A DNA stretch of 64,000 bases from Alicyclobacillus tolerans (GCF_001447355.1 NZ_JXBW01000005.1:48077-112076), one strand, 5' to 3'; positions 1 through 8,339 are shown, counted from the stretch's first letter. Numbers and translations: made by a program. Notes: a model not told the origin generated them from the letters alone.

Positions 1-1379
1 CGGAAGCTCTGAACCGTTCGCCGCGGACATTCCAGTCCTATGGTCACAACACCGTCGATCGCTGGCAACGAGATCTCCCTGTCCTACTCGAACGTCGCCA
101 CAGCTGGCCCATCGCCCTCGCCGCTCCGCAAGCAGACGCCATCTGTGCAGAATTGGCGAACCCCCCCGGTGTCACGGCTGTATCCGTCACCGGCAGCGTG
201 CGACGCCTTGCGGCCATGAATCGGTGTATCGAACTCGTGGTTGCATGTGCGGATCGATCCGCCCTTGATGCGTGGTGCCAGAAGGCTGGAGCTGTGACAC
301 GCATGCCTGCCGATTATCCATCGGCCATCGCAACCATCCACTGCACGGCAGGCCGTGGTGCGGACGAATTGCCGGTACGGATCCACGTCGCATTGCCGGA
401 GGCGTTTGCGGCGGCACTGTTGCAAAGCACCGGCGATCCGACTCACGTCGAAGTCGTCACGAAACTTTTGGCAGAGGCCGCTTTGACATGGAGCGAAGTG
501 GGACTTATGCATCGCGAAACAGAATCCATTCCGATTGCGTCTGAGGCGGAACTATACGCCCGCATTGGCTTGCCCTGGTTGCCGCCTGAGCTGCGAGAAG
601 GCGAAAGCATGCTGCAATCGCCGTCCTTCCTCATACAGCAAACGGATATTCGCGGCGATTTGCACATGCACAGCACGTGGAGCGACGGCTCGCTGACCAT
701 TGCCGAATTGGCAGAGACCGCCGAACGCATGGGCTACGAGTATATCGCTGTGACGGATCACTCGCAGTCGCTCACCATCGCCCATGGCTTGACACCGGAT
801 GATTTGCGGCGTCAACGCGGCGAGATCGAACAAGTGCGCCGGCGCGCCAAAGTCCGTATCTTGCACGGCTCGGAAGTCGACATTCTGGCGGACGGAAGGC
901 TCGACTTCCCTGATGAGGTGCTTGCCGATCTCGACATCGTGATCGCCTCCATCCACACCGTGTTCACGCAATCGCGCGATACGATGACGCGGCGCATCCT
1001 GCGCGCTTTGGCGAATCCATACGTGCACATCTTGGCCCACATGCATGGCCGGCTGATTGGCAAGCGGTCCGGCTACGCGGTCGACACGGAACAGGTGCTT
1101 GCATCTGCAGCGCGCCATGGCGTGATGATTGAGCTAAATGCCAATCCAAATCGCCTTGACATCTGGGATGAATGGATTCGCAAGGCGGTGAAGCTTGGTA
1201 TTGCTATCCCCATCGACACGGATGCGCACGAGCCCGGCGAGATGAATAACATCACTTATGGCGTCCGCATGGGTATCCGGGGGTGGCTACCCAAGGCCCA
1301 AGTGCCCAATACCTTGTCCTATGCAGAGCTTAAACAGCGACTCGACGCGCGACGGATGCAGGCATCGGTCAAAAGATAG
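1..1379 (+). CDS. polX: PolX-type DNA polymerase/3'-5' exonuclease, C-terminal part (5' end outside window)
   Basis: The frame is open from the first bases of the window, so the true start lies upstream; an internal ATG near 153 is not the start. The visible part resembles the end of the polymerase-beta-like region (a GSVRR nucleotidyltransferase-type motif near base 195) followed by a PHP domain. PHP metal-binding motifs are clear: DLHMHS, VTDHS, HGSEVDI, SIHT and DTDAHEP. Bacterial PolX proteins combine a gap-filling polymerase with a Mn-dependent PHP exonuclease and act in base-excision-type repair in the cytoplasm. The catalytic palm motifs are not in view, so polymerase activity cannot be judged here. 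The gene is followed by a small membrane protein on the same strand after 130 bases. Confidence 0.9.
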   Translation, partial: EALNRSPRTFQSYGHNTVDRWQRDLPVLLERRHSWPIALAAPQADAICAELANPPGVTAVSVTGSVRRLAAMNRCIELVVACADRSALDAWCQKAGAVTRMPADYPSAIATIHCTAGRGADELPVRIHVALPEAFAAALLQSTGDPTHVEVVTKLLAEAALTWSEVGLMHRETESIPIASEAELYARIGLPWLPPELREGESMLQSPSFLIQQTDIRGDLHMHSTWSDGSLTIAELAETAERMGYEYIAVTDHSQSLTIAHGLTPDDLRRQRGEIEQVRRRAKVRILHGSEVDILADGRLDFPDEVLADLDIVIASIHTVFTQSRDTMTRRILRALANPYVHILAHMHGRLIGKRSGYAVDTEQVLASAARHGVMIELNANPNRLDIWDEWIRKAVKLGIAIPIDTDAHEPGEMNNITYGVRMGIRGWLPKAQVPNTLSYAELKQRLDARRMQASVKR

Positions 1380-1510
1380 ATGCAGTTGATCACAAAGGTG
1401 TGGCAGATGTCCGAATTTCGCATGATAGCTCCTGACCTGCAGATGGAAAACCTGTAGACTAGCAGTTGTGAGCCGCCAACAGCGGATAGACAACGAAGCT
1501 AGGGGGCTTT

Positions 1511-1795
1511 GTGATGAAGTTCGTATACTGGGTGATTGCCGTTATCATCATCATCGGAGGTTGTCTGTGGCTATTTAACTGGTTGCGCAGGTCCGACAGG
1601 CCAAGCGATGACTATTTTGCATTACTCGAAAAGTTGCAGGCTCGTCCCGACGACAATGCCTTACGAGAACAAATTTATGCAGTAGGCCGCAAGTTCTACA
1701 AAAACCGAATGAGTGGAATTGACGATGCCATTCAAATGGATGTCGATCTCGCTTTGCGCGGGGAACTCAAAATGCCTGTCGACGACAGGTACTGA
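1511..1795 (+). CDS. Small membrane-anchored protein of unknown function
   Basis: 94 codons starting at GTG 1511 (GTG ATG AAG) behind an AGGGGG ribosome binding site at 1501; the ATG two codons in is an equally possible start. Residues 4-25 form one hydrophobic helix (VYWVIAVIIIIGGCLWLFNW) followed by a positively charged RR, predicting an N-in or N-out single-pass anchor with a soluble tail of about 65 residues rich in charged amino acids. I do not recognise the family. It sits between polX and a convergent spore coat group and ends just before a small dyad at 1805-1834. Coding status is supported by the ribosome binding site and by the membrane segment/charge pattern only. Confidence 0.6.
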   Translation: MMKFVYWVIAVIIIIGGCLWLFNWLRRSDRPSDDYFALLEKLQARPDDNALREQIYAVGRKFYKNRMSGIDDAIQMDVDLALRGELKMPVDDRY

Positions 1796-1804
1796 GCCGC
1801 CGGA

Positions 1805-1834
1805 AATGGCCGCCACAGTATGGAGACGGCCATT
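1805..1834. terminator. Hairpin between convergent genes
   Basis: AATGGCCG (1805-1812) pairs with CGGCCATT (1827-1834) across a 14-base loop, placed between the converging stop codons of the small membrane protein and the Coat_X gene. No strong T-run follows on either strand, so termination efficiency is doubtful. Confidence 0.4.
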
Positions 1835-1850
1835 GCCACGCGTCGAAATC

Positions 1851-2387
1851 TCAGGCCACTTCCAGTTTGGCGACAATAGCCGCCAACACTTGCAGCAGCA
1901 ACTGTAGCTGGACGGCCAGCTCCGTTGCAACCACCTGAACGCGCACTGCATACGCGTTGTCGACGCGAATCACGCGGCGAATCCGCTGTGCTGTGCAGAT
2001 CCGTGCGAGCAGGTCTTCCGTCACCTGCGAAGCCGCGTTCCCATCAGCGACGGACACGCTGAGAACAATCGCCAAGGCTAATTCAAGAGCAGCTTGCAGC
2101 GATAGAGCCGCTTGCAAGTCGTGGCTGTTAATTTCGACGTTTGCCGAGTCTTTTACAATGATGTCTAGAATGGAAGACTCGTTGTCGTCGATTTCGAGAA
2201 TCGCATTCTGTGCGATGCCGGGATCCCCTAATGGCAATTCGGCCTGCGGCAACTCGCACGACTTGTCGACGTCGTAGTCAAAATCCGATGCCATAGGGCG
2301 AACCGTTGTGCGTCCTGCGTTAAGCAGCGGCATACGGTTGTCATGTCGCCGACGCCGGACATGCCGGTGTTTGTTTTTCCCCTTCAC
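1851..2387 (-). CDS. Spore coat protein X/V-type (Coat_X domains), second copy
   Basis: 178 aa. The start is GTG at 2387, chosen because AAGGAGG lies nine bases upstream and the GTG overlaps the TGA stop of the preceding gene (GTGA), implying translational coupling; a longer frame to 2453 lacks such support. After a very basic N-terminal stretch (KGKNKHRHVRRRRH) come two related hydrophobic repeats, about residues 60-105 and 130-178, of the type 'I-x-V-K-D-S-x-x-V-x-I ... LQAALELALAIVLSVSVADGN', matching the Coat_X domain of Bacillus CotX/CotV in the insoluble crust layer of the spore coat. The paralogue at 2638-3075 shares the same two-repeat plan but not the basic head. Likely sigma-K controlled as the third gene of an operon. 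Confidence 0.8.
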   Translation of the reverse strand: MKGKNKHRHVRRRRHDNRMPLLNAGRTTVRPMASDFDYDVDKSCELPQAELPLGDPGIAQNAILEIDDNESSILDIIVKDSANVEINSHDLQAALSLQAALELALAIVLSVSVADGNAASQVTEDLLARICTAQRIRRVIRVDNAYAVRVQVVATELAVQLQLLLQVLAAIVAKLEVA

Positions 2388-2620
2388 AGAACAATGCCTC
2401 CTTCTTGGCCGTTTGCGCGGCCCTCGACGAGGGTCTGCTTCTGGAACGCCCAAACAAGCCGCCTTCTAGGTTTCGTTTCGCTCCCCGCGGTGGACGCTGC
2501 AGGATCCGTTTCCTCTGCATTGGACCCCTGCATTCCCATGCGTGCCATGGCGTCGCGATATGCCTCTTCCAATACAGCGCGGATGCGCTCCAGCCGCTGG
2601 TTGGGTTCCGCTTCGTGCAT
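2384..2620 (-). CDS. Small hydrophilic protein in the spore coat operon
   Basis: 78 aa from ATG 2620, which has GGAGGGGA four bases upstream; an in-frame ATG at 2641 lacks such a site. The protein begins MHEAEPNQRLERIRAVLEEA, a probable amphipathic helix, followed by an acidic, low-complexity middle and a basic KPRRR segment. No family recognised. It lies between two Coat_X genes, 17 bases after the stop of the upstream one and overlapping the start of the downstream one by four bases, so it is almost certainly translated in the same mRNA and probably is a coat or crust-associated factor (inference from position only). Confidence 0.65.
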   Translation of the reverse strand: MHEAEPNQRLERIRAVLEEAYRDAMARMGMQGSNAEETDPAASTAGSETKPRRRLVWAFQKQTLVEGRANGQEGGIVL

Positions 2621-2637
2621 ACGCTCCCCTCCGCCAA

Positions 2638-3075
2638 TCACAGGATTTCAAGCTTTGCAATGAGCGCCAAAAGCACTTGCAGCAGCACTTGGATATTGAC
2701 ACTTGCTTCCGTTGCCGTCGCTGTGACCGTTACATTGCGGGAATTCTCGATGACGGTGCGTTGTTTAATGCTCTGGCGAGTCCGGATTCGTTCAAGCAAG
2801 TCCTGCGCGATGTTGTTGGCTTCATTGCCATCGGCGATCGCGATGCTCAACACGAGTGCAATAGCCAATTGAATGGCCACCTGGAGATTTACGGCCGCCT
2901 GTGTGTCGACCGTGGTGACGGTAATTTCACACGAGTCCTTAATCAGAATGTGCTCATCGTTGAGCTGCTCTGTGCGAGCCGATTCCGTCGCTCCCTGTGA
3001 GACCCCGCCAAGTGTTGTAGCACATGGATGTGCCTGTTGTGGATCGAGTGCAGACCAAGTTGTGTTGGTTGCCAA
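2638..3075 (-). CDS. Spore coat protein X/V-type (Coat_X domains), first copy
   Basis: 145 aa starting at TTG 3075, preceded by AAGGAGTGAGGAACA; no ATG fits as well. Two tandem Coat_X repeats are visible: residues about 43-85 (ILIKDSCEITVTTVDTQAAV...AIALVLSIAI) and 108-145 (VIENSRNVTVTATATEASV...LLALIAKLEIL). In Bacillus, CotX and CotV form the outermost, insoluble spore crust with CotW, CotY and CotZ. Here it heads a three-gene operon with a coupled small protein and a second Coat_X protein, downstream of a CotW-like gene on the same strand. A sigma-K-like promoter (CATACAGTG with AC 17 bases upstream) precedes it at 3105-3132. Confidence 0.85.
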   Translation of the reverse strand: MATNTTWSALDPQQAHPCATTLGGVSQGATESARTEQLNDEHILIKDSCEITVTTVDTQAAVNLQVAIQLAIALVLSIAIADGNEANNIAQDLLERIRTRQSIKQRTVIENSRNVTVTATATEASVNIQVLLQVLLALIAKLEIL

Positions 3076-3104
3076 TGTTCCTCACTCCTTCTGTGGAATT
3101 ACCA

Positions 3105-3132
3105 CACTGTATGGAGTTTCCTAATAAGCCGT
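3105..3132 (-). promoter_or_regulatory. Sigma-K-like promoter of the Coat_X operon
   Basis: Read on the minus strand: AC (3131-3132), 17 bases, then CATACAGTG (3105-3113). The sigma-K consensus is AC-N16-17-CATAnnnTA, so one base of the -10 deviates. Placed about 30 bases upstream of the TTG start. Confidence 0.5.
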
Positions 3133-3180
3133 AAAGGACAGGTTCCCTAGGACAAACTCGCCAAATTCCCGTGCCGTGCG

Positions 3181-3402
3181 TCATTTCTTTCGCTTCGTCT
3201 CTACGTCCTCACTTGAGGATACCTTTTGCGATTGCAGAAAGTCCTCGACTTGTGCCTGCAGCGTATGAACGAGATCGCGCAGTTTGTCCCGCTCTTCGGG
3301 CGAGATGGGCTTGCGCTTTGCTTGCGAGATGTTGTGCTTACGAAATACATCCTCAATAAGTAAATCCGTCAGGTTTTTCGTCACATTGTCCATGTCATGC
3401 AT
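3181..3402 (-). CDS. cotW: CotW-like spore coat protein
   Basis: 73 aa from ATG 3402, chosen because AAGGAGG lies eight bases upstream. The protein is small, highly charged and predicted helical: a 'LLIEDVFRKHNIS..KRKPISPEERDKLRDLVHTLQAQVEDFL' core followed by a Lys-rich tail. This layout (FxKH, then SxEEr/k..L..LV..LQ) strongly resembles my recollection of Bacillus CotW, a crust protein encoded beside cotX and cotV. Its position directly upstream of two Coat_X genes supports the call. A consensus sigma-K promoter lies at 3435-3461. Similarity was judged by eye, not by alignment; alternative is a generic helical sporulation protein. Confidence 0.7.
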   Translation of the reverse strand: MHDMDNVTKNLTDLLIEDVFRKHNISQAKRKPISPEERDKLRDLVHTLQAQVEDFLQSQKVSSSEDVETKRKK

Positions 3403-3434
3403 GAGAGATGCCTCCTTAGACTCAGATGTCGAGC

Positions 3435-3461
3435 TACAGTATGCAGAGGTCGCCATCCTGT
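3435..3461 (-). promoter_or_regulatory. Sigma-K promoter for the CotW-like gene
   Basis: On the minus strand AC (3460-3461), exactly 16 bases, then CATACTGTA (3435-3443), which fits CATAnnnTA fully. It sits 32 bases upstream of the start codon. A late mother-cell promoter is what spore crust genes use. Confidence 0.7.
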
Positions 3462-3538
3462 CCACGACGACCGTCCCACTGACCCGTTAAAATGGTTGAT
3501 GGTGGAATTGCCAATGCGAGGCACCGGCTCACCTATGC

Positions 3539-3572
3539 AAAAAAAAAGGTGCGGCCCTGTATAGAACCGCAC
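3539..3572 (-). terminator. Rho-independent terminator of the reductase-kinase pair
   Basis: Minus-strand GTGCGG (3567-3572) pairs with CCGCAC (3549-3554), followed by C and nine T (3539-3547). Located just past the stop codon of the histidine kinase. Confidence 0.85.
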
Positions 3573-3588
3573 GCTCACGCAATTTCAT

Positions 3589-4866
3589 TTATCTTGATTC
3601 TTCGGGTGGCACTGGCAGTCGGATCACCACGGTCGTCCCTTTGCCGGGCTTGCTCGCGATTTCCAGCGACCCCTTGTGTTCTTCAAGAATGCGTCGGCAA
3701 ATCAAAATGCCAAGTCCATTGCCGCTCGCCTTCGTCGAATAAAACGGACTGCCAATGCGCTCGAGTTGCTCAGATGTCATGCCTGGACCTTCATCGGTAA
3801 ATTTGACGACCACCTGGCCATCGTGCCGAAACGCACGCACAAATAGACGCCCGCCCTGTTGCATCGCCTCAATCGCGTTTTTCATCACATTGATAAAAAC
3901 GCGCTTTACTTGATTGGAGTCGCCTGTCGTCCATAAGGGTTCATCCCCGATTTGCCGGACGATCTCGACGCTATGCATGTTCGCTTGCGCATGCAACAGC
4001 GCGATCGACTCCTCCAAGCGTTTTCGGACGTCCAGTTGACCGTGCGTAATAGGCTGCGGCTTGCCGAACAACAGCATCTCTCCGACAACGGCCTGAATGG
4101 ACTGAAGTTCAGACTCCATAATTTCGCAGTAACGTGCACGATCCTCAGGTGACGCCTGTGGCATCAACTTCGTGAAGCCAATGAGCGCCGTCAACGGATT
4201 GCGGATTTCGTGTGCGACGCTCGCCGCCAATTGGCCCAAAGCGGACAGCTTTTCCGCGTCGTAAAGCATCTGTTGCGCTTGCGCCAGTTGACTTTCGGCA
4301 CGCTTGCGCTCGGTGACGTCAAGATGCGCCGAAATGATGGCGGTCTGTCCGCGATAGCGAATGGTGCGCGCGAGCAACGCCGTGACAATCTCGCGCCCGT
4401 CGAACGTGCGCATGCGCCGTTCAAGCAAAGGTTTGCTGGCTGCTCCAGTTCGCATGATCCATTCGATCTCGCGACGAACCTCATCGACATCATCTGGGTG
4501 GATCACATCGAAAACCGGTTTGCCCAGGATTTGCTCGATGGAAGCGGCACCGAGCATCCATATCGCTTCCCGATTGGCATACACCCAGCGGCCAGCGACG
4601 TGCACGAAGATGGGAAATGGCGCATCATCCAGAAACACTCGATATTCCAATTCAAGTCGGCGCGCTTGTCGCGATAAGCTGTACGTACAAGCGGCGCCTA
4701 TCGCGAGCATTCCGACAAACCGAAGCCAAACCGAGAACGCTGGCAATTGCTTGCCGTAAATGCTAGATAGAATATAGTTTGCTCCAAAATGCCACACGAG
4801 CGCGGCCACGATAAAATACAAGGTGTACACCGCCGGCGCCATGCGGTCCACGCGTAATCGTCTCAC
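3589..4866 (-). CDS. PAS-domain membrane sensor histidine kinase (KinB/KinE-like)
   Basis: 425 aa. Two N-terminal membrane helices (about 11-33 and 44-63) are followed by a PAS domain (about 76-190), then HisKA with the H-box AHEIRNPL (phospho-acceptor His219) and a HATPase_c domain with the N box (NVMKNAIEAM), G1 (DEGPGM) and G2 (GNGLGI) motifs. The layout of two helices, one PAS and no HAMP resembles Bacilli kinases feeding the sporulation phosphorelay, but no response regulator is adjacent, so the partner is unknown. The start ATG overlaps the TGA of the upstream reductase gene (ATGA, 4863-4866), so the two are translationally coupled. A strong terminator follows at 3539-3572. Confidence 0.9.
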   Translation of the reverse strand: MRRLRVDRMAPAVYTLYFIVAALVWHFGANYILSSIYGKQLPAFSVWLRFVGMLAIGAACTYSLSRQARRLELEYRVFLDDAPFPIFVHVAGRWVYANREAIWMLGAASIEQILGKPVFDVIHPDDVDEVRREIEWIMRTGAASKPLLERRMRTFDGREIVTALLARTIRYRGQTAIISAHLDVTERKRAESQLAQAQQMLYDAEKLSALGQLAASVAHEIRNPLTALIGFTKLMPQASPEDRARYCEIMESELQSIQAVVGEMLLFGKPQPITHGQLDVRKRLEESIALLHAQANMHSVEIVRQIGDEPLWTTGDSNQVKRVFINVMKNAIEAMQQGGRLFVRAFRHDGQVVVKFTDEGPGMTSEQLERIGSPFYSTKASGNGLGILICRRILEEHKGSLEIASKPGKGTTVVIRLPVPPEESR

Positions 4867-5780
4867 GGAGAAGCGGACGTGATTGCCCGAATTGCGTGAT
4901 ACAAAACCTCATTGACCGGTGTGGGTATGCCTAGCTGACGCCCAATCTGACATACCTTCCCGGCCAACTGTTCAACCTCGGTGCTTCTTTTGGCCTCGAC
5001 ATCTTGCAACATCGACGTTTTTCCGGTTGGTGCCATCGCATGTAGCACTTCATCAAAACGAGCGATATCATCTTCTGAAAGATCAATGCCAAGTCGTTGC
5101 GCGATGGCAATCACCTCGCGCATGGCCATCGCCATGACCGTATGCGCGTCTGTAGATTGTTGAAAAACCCCGTAGGGCGCTCGTAGAATCGCTGATGTTT
5201 GGTTAACGCCAACGTTCACCATAAATTTCCACCAAATGGTACGCAAAATATCCTCGGGAATTTCATAGCCAATACCTGCGCGCTCAAACAGTTCTCGCAC
5301 ACGCTCGACCGCTTCCGCTTGTTCTCCCGACGCATCTCCAAAGCTGATATAGCCCAGGTTGCTAAACGTCACATCTCTGCCGTTGCGAACGGCATCGATG
5401 GCGATGCAGACGGCATGCAGGATGGGATTGCGCGGGTAGGCAGCGCGGATGTCGTCTTCACTTGCAATACCGTTTAACAGAGACATGAAAATGGTATTGG
5501 GCCCGACTTGCCTGCGTATATCGTGCAGTGCCTGCTCCAAACCATCATATTTAACCGCAATCAAAATCAGATCAGCCGGTTCCACATCTGCATCCGGGAG
5601 TACATAAGGAAATGCGATTTCTTGGCCGTTAACCACAACAGGACGCTCGCAGTATCGACTTTTGCGTGTTTGGTCAACAACCACGCTCAACTCTGTCTCT
5701 GGAGCCACGAGCAGTCGACTGCCGTAAGCAGCTCCAACCGCCCCCAGTCCAATCAGCGAAACGCGGCGAATTCGCTCCAT
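4863..5780 (-). CDS. 2-dehydropantoate 2-reductase family protein (ApbA/PanE-like)
   Basis: 305 aa from ATG 5780, preceded by AAAGGTGAG seven bases away; the upstream in-frame ATG lacks this. The N-terminal Rossmann fold shows the NADP-binding GLGAVGAAYG motif (about residues 9-18), and the C-terminal half carries the KFMVNVGVNQTSA segment and the K-S-T/S-M-L-Q-D-V (KTSMLQDVEAKRSTEVE) pattern typical of ketopantoate reductases. The enzyme class reduces 2-dehydropantoate to pantoate in coenzyme A synthesis. Many genomes hold paralogues with other 2-oxo acid substrates, and no panB/panC is nearby, so I do not assign panE. It overlaps a sensor kinase gene by four bases, an unexplained pairing. 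Confidence 0.8.
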   Translation of the reverse strand: MERIRRVSLIGLGAVGAAYGSRLLVAPETELSVVVDQTRKSRYCERPVVVNGQEIAFPYVLPDADVEPADLILIAVKYDGLEQALHDIRRQVGPNTIFMSLLNGIASEDDIRAAYPRNPILHAVCIAIDAVRNGRDVTFSNLGYISFGDASGEQAEAVERVRELFERAGIGYEIPEDILRTIWWKFMVNVGVNQTSAILRAPYGVFQQSTDAHTVMAMAMREVIAIAQRLGIDLSEDDIARFDEVLHAMAPTGKTSMLQDVEAKRSTEVEQLAGKVCQIGRQLGIPTPVNEVLYHAIRAITSASP

Positions 5781-5909
5781 TCTCAACTCACCTTTCTCCA
5801 TCTCTAGCATACGACATGGTGCAAGCCCAAACATCTACAGATTAGGATACATGCGTCCTGTCACCGCATGTTTTTCTGCATTCTGTGTCAGGATAATGTA
5901 CGTGGACAA

Positions 5910-5939
5910 TTGCATAAAACCGAAGTTTGTATTTATAAT
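5910..5939 (+). promoter_or_regulatory. Probable sigma-A promoter of the amino-acid importer
   Basis: TTGCAT (5910-5915), 18 bases, TATAAT (5934-5939). Consensus -10, weak -35. It lies 31 bases upstream of the GTG start of the binding protein. Confidence 0.55.
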
Positions 5940-5970
5940 TTTGCAGACTAGAATTCATAGGGGTGAAAAT

Positions 5971-6855
5971 GTGAAAAAATCCATCATGTCTTTAACCGGT
6001 GCAGCTGCCCTCGTCTGTGCGCTTGTCACAGGTTGTGGAACTGCAGCTTCGTCCAACAATACGGTCAGTTCCACGAATACAACTTCCAACACCGCAAATG
6101 CGGGTGCCGCATCCATCTCGGGGACCAAAACGTCGGCACTTGGCTTAAACGCTGTCGTCAATCCCAATGCCATGCCAAAGCCTGGACAGGTCGTGATTGC
6201 CGTTGACGATACCTATCCGCCGATGGAGTATACCGATCCAAGCAACCCGAACAAACTGATTGGTTTCGATATCGATCTCGGTGACGCCTTGGCCAAGTAC
6301 TTGCACGAAAAGGTCGTCTGGAAGCCGACGTCCTTTGACGGTATCGTCGAAGGCCTGAAGGCAGGCAAATACGACATGGTCATCTCGACCTTAAACGATA
6401 CGCCGCAGCGCGAAAAGCAAATCGACTTTGTCGATTACATGAGCTTCGGCCAAGTCATCGTCGTGAAAAAGGGACATGCAGGCAACATCAAGACCATTGC
6501 CGATTTGAAAGGAAAGAAAGTCGGCGTTGAAATTGGCACCACAAGTCAAGATGCCCTACAAAAAGAAGGTGGCATCGACGTCAAGGAGTACAACACCTTC
6601 CCAGACGCATTTCAGGACTTGGCTGATGGCCGGTTGGCTGCCTGTGTCGTCGATGAAGTTGTCGGTCGCTACTACGTGAATCTGCAGCCGAACAACTATC
6701 AAATTGCCGGTAGACCGTTCCTGTCCGAGCCTGTCGGCATCGGCATCAACAAAAAGAATGCCAGCCTCGACGCGAAGGTGAAAAAGGCCATTGCCCAAAT
6801 GAAAAAGGACGGAACTTACAACAAGATCTATACGTACTGGTTTGGCGCTCAATAA
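5971..6855 (+). CDS. Polar amino-acid ABC transporter, substrate-binding lipoprotein
   Basis: 294 aa from GTG 5971 with AGGGGTG upstream; the in-frame codons further upstream have no ribosome binding site. A lipoprotein signal ends at LVTGC (Cys22), followed by a Ser/Asn/Thr-rich linker. The mature part is an SBP_bac_3 domain: VIAVDDTYPPMEY, LIGFDIDLGDAL, DMVISTLNDTPQREKQIDFVDYM, and the GTTSQDAL ligand loop. It would capture a polar amino acid (perhaps Gln, Arg or cystine; the residues alone do not decide) outside the membrane. It leads a three-gene operon with permease and ATPase; a hairpin at 6867-6890 probably keeps its mRNA more abundant than the downstream part. A nearby asparaginase fits amino-acid scavenging. 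Confidence 0.9.
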   Translation: MKKSIMSLTGAAALVCALVTGCGTAASSNNTVSSTNTTSNTANAGAASISGTKTSALGLNAVVNPNAMPKPGQVVIAVDDTYPPMEYTDPSNPNKLIGFDIDLGDALAKYLHEKVVWKPTSFDGIVEGLKAGKYDMVISTLNDTPQREKQIDFVDYMSFGQVIVVKKGHAGNIKTIADLKGKKVGVEIGTTSQDALQKEGGIDVKEYNTFPDAFQDLADGRLAACVVDEVVGRYYVNLQPNNYQIAGRPFLSEPVGIGINKKNASLDAKVKKAIAQMKKDGTYNKIYTYWFGAQ

Positions 6856-6866
6856 CGATAATCCAT

Positions 6867-6890
6867 TCGCCCGCGTTCTGACGCGGGCGA
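6867..6890 (+). promoter_or_regulatory. Intercistronic stem-loop between binding-protein and permease genes
   Basis: TCGCCCGCGT (6867-6876) and ACGCGGGCGA (6881-6890) form a perfect 10-bp stem with a four-base loop. No T-run follows, so it is more likely an mRNA-stabilising or processing hairpin than a terminator. The other three binding-protein/permease gaps in this window also carry hairpins. Confidence 0.75.
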
Positions 6891-6912
6891 GCGTTTGCTA
6901 AAGGAGTGTAGT

Positions 6913-7566
6913 ATGAACTTCTTTCAATTCTTAGCGACGTACGCCGGGACATTTGCGCAAGGTGCGCTTGTCACGGTTGAGTTAACCCTTTGCGGTCTTA
7001 TTATTGGTCTTATACTCGGCGTCCTGGTTTCGTTGATGAATTTGTCACACATCTGGCCATTTCGCTGGTTCGCCCGGCTCTACACCTGGGTTGTCCGCGG
7101 CACGCCACTTCTGGTTCAGCTGTTCATTGTCTACTACGGCTTGCCACAAGTCGGGCTACAATTGACGCCATTTCTTTCGGCCATTATTGCGTTGGGACTG
7201 AACTCGGCAGGCTACGTCGCGGAAATTATTCGCGCTGGCATTCAGTCCATTGATCCTGGCCAAATGGAGGCCGCCGAATCACTCGGCATGCGTTATGGTC
7301 AGGCCATGCGCAGAATCATCTTCCCGCAGGCCTATCGCCGCTTACTACCGCCTATTGTCAATGAATTCGTCGCCTTGCTCAAAGACTCGTCGCTCGTCTC
7401 GACCATCTCCATGACCGAGCTCATGCGCATTGGACAAACGGTGAGTTCCTCCACCTTTCTACCCATGCAGAGCTACATCACGGCCGCTTTATTCTATCTG
7501 GCCATGACCAGTATTATCGTCTTCTTCTCAGGAAAACTCGAACGTTGGCTGGAGGTGCGCGGATAA
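6913..7566 (+). CDS. Polar amino-acid ABC transporter permease
   Basis: 217 aa from ATG 6913 (AAGGAGTGTAGT upstream). About five membrane helices are visible starting at residue 15. The inner-membrane coupling loop is the EAA motif typical of His/Glu/Gln permeases: [22 protein letters not shown], ending with the family-specific [10 protein letters not shown]. The protein works as a homodimer or half of a dimer forming the translocation path. The stop TAA overlaps the ATG of the ATPase gene (TAATG, 7564-7568), so the two subunits are coupled in translation. Confidence 0.93.
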   Translation: MNFFQFLATYAGTFAQGALVTVELTLCGLIIGLILGVLVSLMNLSHIWPFRWFARLYTWVVRGTPLLVQLFIVYYGLPQVGLQLTPFLSAIIALGLNSAGYVAEIIRAGIQSIDPGQMEAAESLGMRYGQAMRRIIFPQAYRRLLPPIVNEFVALLKDSSLVSTISMTELMRIGQTVSSSTFLPMQSYITAALFYLAMTSIIVFFSGKLERWLEVRG

Positions 7567-8324
7567 TGCCATCGGACGAATCAATCATCTTGCGCGGTCG
7601 CGCCGTGAGCAAGTCCTTCGGCCAGCTCGTTGTGCTTGACGGGATCGACATCGACGTGCGCCGAGGCGAGGTCGTCGCCATCATCGGCCCCAGTGGCTCC
7701 GGCAAATCGACGCTCCTGCGCTGCTTTAACGGCCTGGAGACGCCGACAAGCGGCAGCATCGAGGTGGCCGGTGAACCGCTTAGCCGCAACCGGCGTCAAC
7801 TGGCCAAACAGCGCGAACATCTTGGCATGGTATTTCAGCGATTTCACCTGTTCCCGCACCTGACAGCTCTGCAAAATGTGATGGAAGGCCCGCTGACGGT
7901 CAAGAAAATGGATCGCCGCCAGGCCATGGACAGAGCCTACATGTTGCTTGAGAAGGTCGGTTTGCGCGACAAGGCCGACGCATACCCATCGAAATTGTCA
8001 GGAGGTCAACAGCAACGCGTCGCTATCGCGCGGGCCCTGGCGATGGAACCGGCCGTGATGCTGCTCGATGAACCGACCTCAGCGCTCGATCCCGAACTGG
8101 TTGGCGAGGTCTTACAGGTCATTCAAAGCTTGGCCAGCGAAGGTATGACAATGCTTCTGGTCACCCATGAAATGGCGTTTGCTCGTCACGTAGCGGATCG
8201 TGTCATTTTCATGGCAGACGGGAAAATCGGCGAAGAAGGTCCGCCAGATGCGTTATTCGATCGGCCACAGTCGCCTCGCACACGACAATTTTTGCAAAAC
8301 GTAGCTCGGCCCGCACAAATGTGA
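7566..8324 (+). CDS. Polar amino-acid ABC transporter ATP-binding protein
   Basis: 252 aa. Start ATG 7566 overlaps the permease stop by one base; GGAGGTGCG lies eleven bases upstream. All ABC signatures are present: Walker [11 protein letters not shown]-loop [12 protein letters not shown], signature LSGGQQQR, Walker [13 protein letters not shown] and the switch His in VTHEM. The GlnQ/HisP-type sequence and operon position make it the dedicated energiser of the 5971-7566 importer, in contrast to the three sugar importers in this window, which lack ATPases. Its last codons overlap the first arm of a terminator at 8306-8339. Confidence 0.95.
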   Translation: MPSDESIILRGRAVSKSFGQLVVLDGIDIDVRRGEVVAIIGPSGSGKSTLLRCFNGLETPTSGSIEVAGEPLSRNRRQLAKQREHLGMVFQRFHLFPHLTALQNVMEGPLTVKKMDRRQAMDRAYMLLEKVGLRDKADAYPSKLSGGQQQRVAIARALAMEPAVMLLDEPTSALDPELVGEVLQVIQSLASEGMTMLLVTHEMAFARHVADRVIFMADGKIGEEGPPDALFDRPQSPRTRQFLQNVARPAQM

Positions 8325-8339
8325 CGGGCCGAACTTTTT
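8306..8339 (+). terminator. Rho-independent terminator of the amino-acid importer operon
   Basis: TCGGCCCG (8306-8313) pairs with CGGGCCGA (8325-8332), followed by AC and TTTTT (8335-8339). The left arm lies inside the 3' end of the ATPase gene. Confidence 0.85.

Noticed and set aside
552..1118. 188-codon open frame antisense to polX
   Set aside because: Lies wholly inside the PHP domain gene, has no ribosome binding site and reads as Arg/His/Cys-rich shadow sequence.
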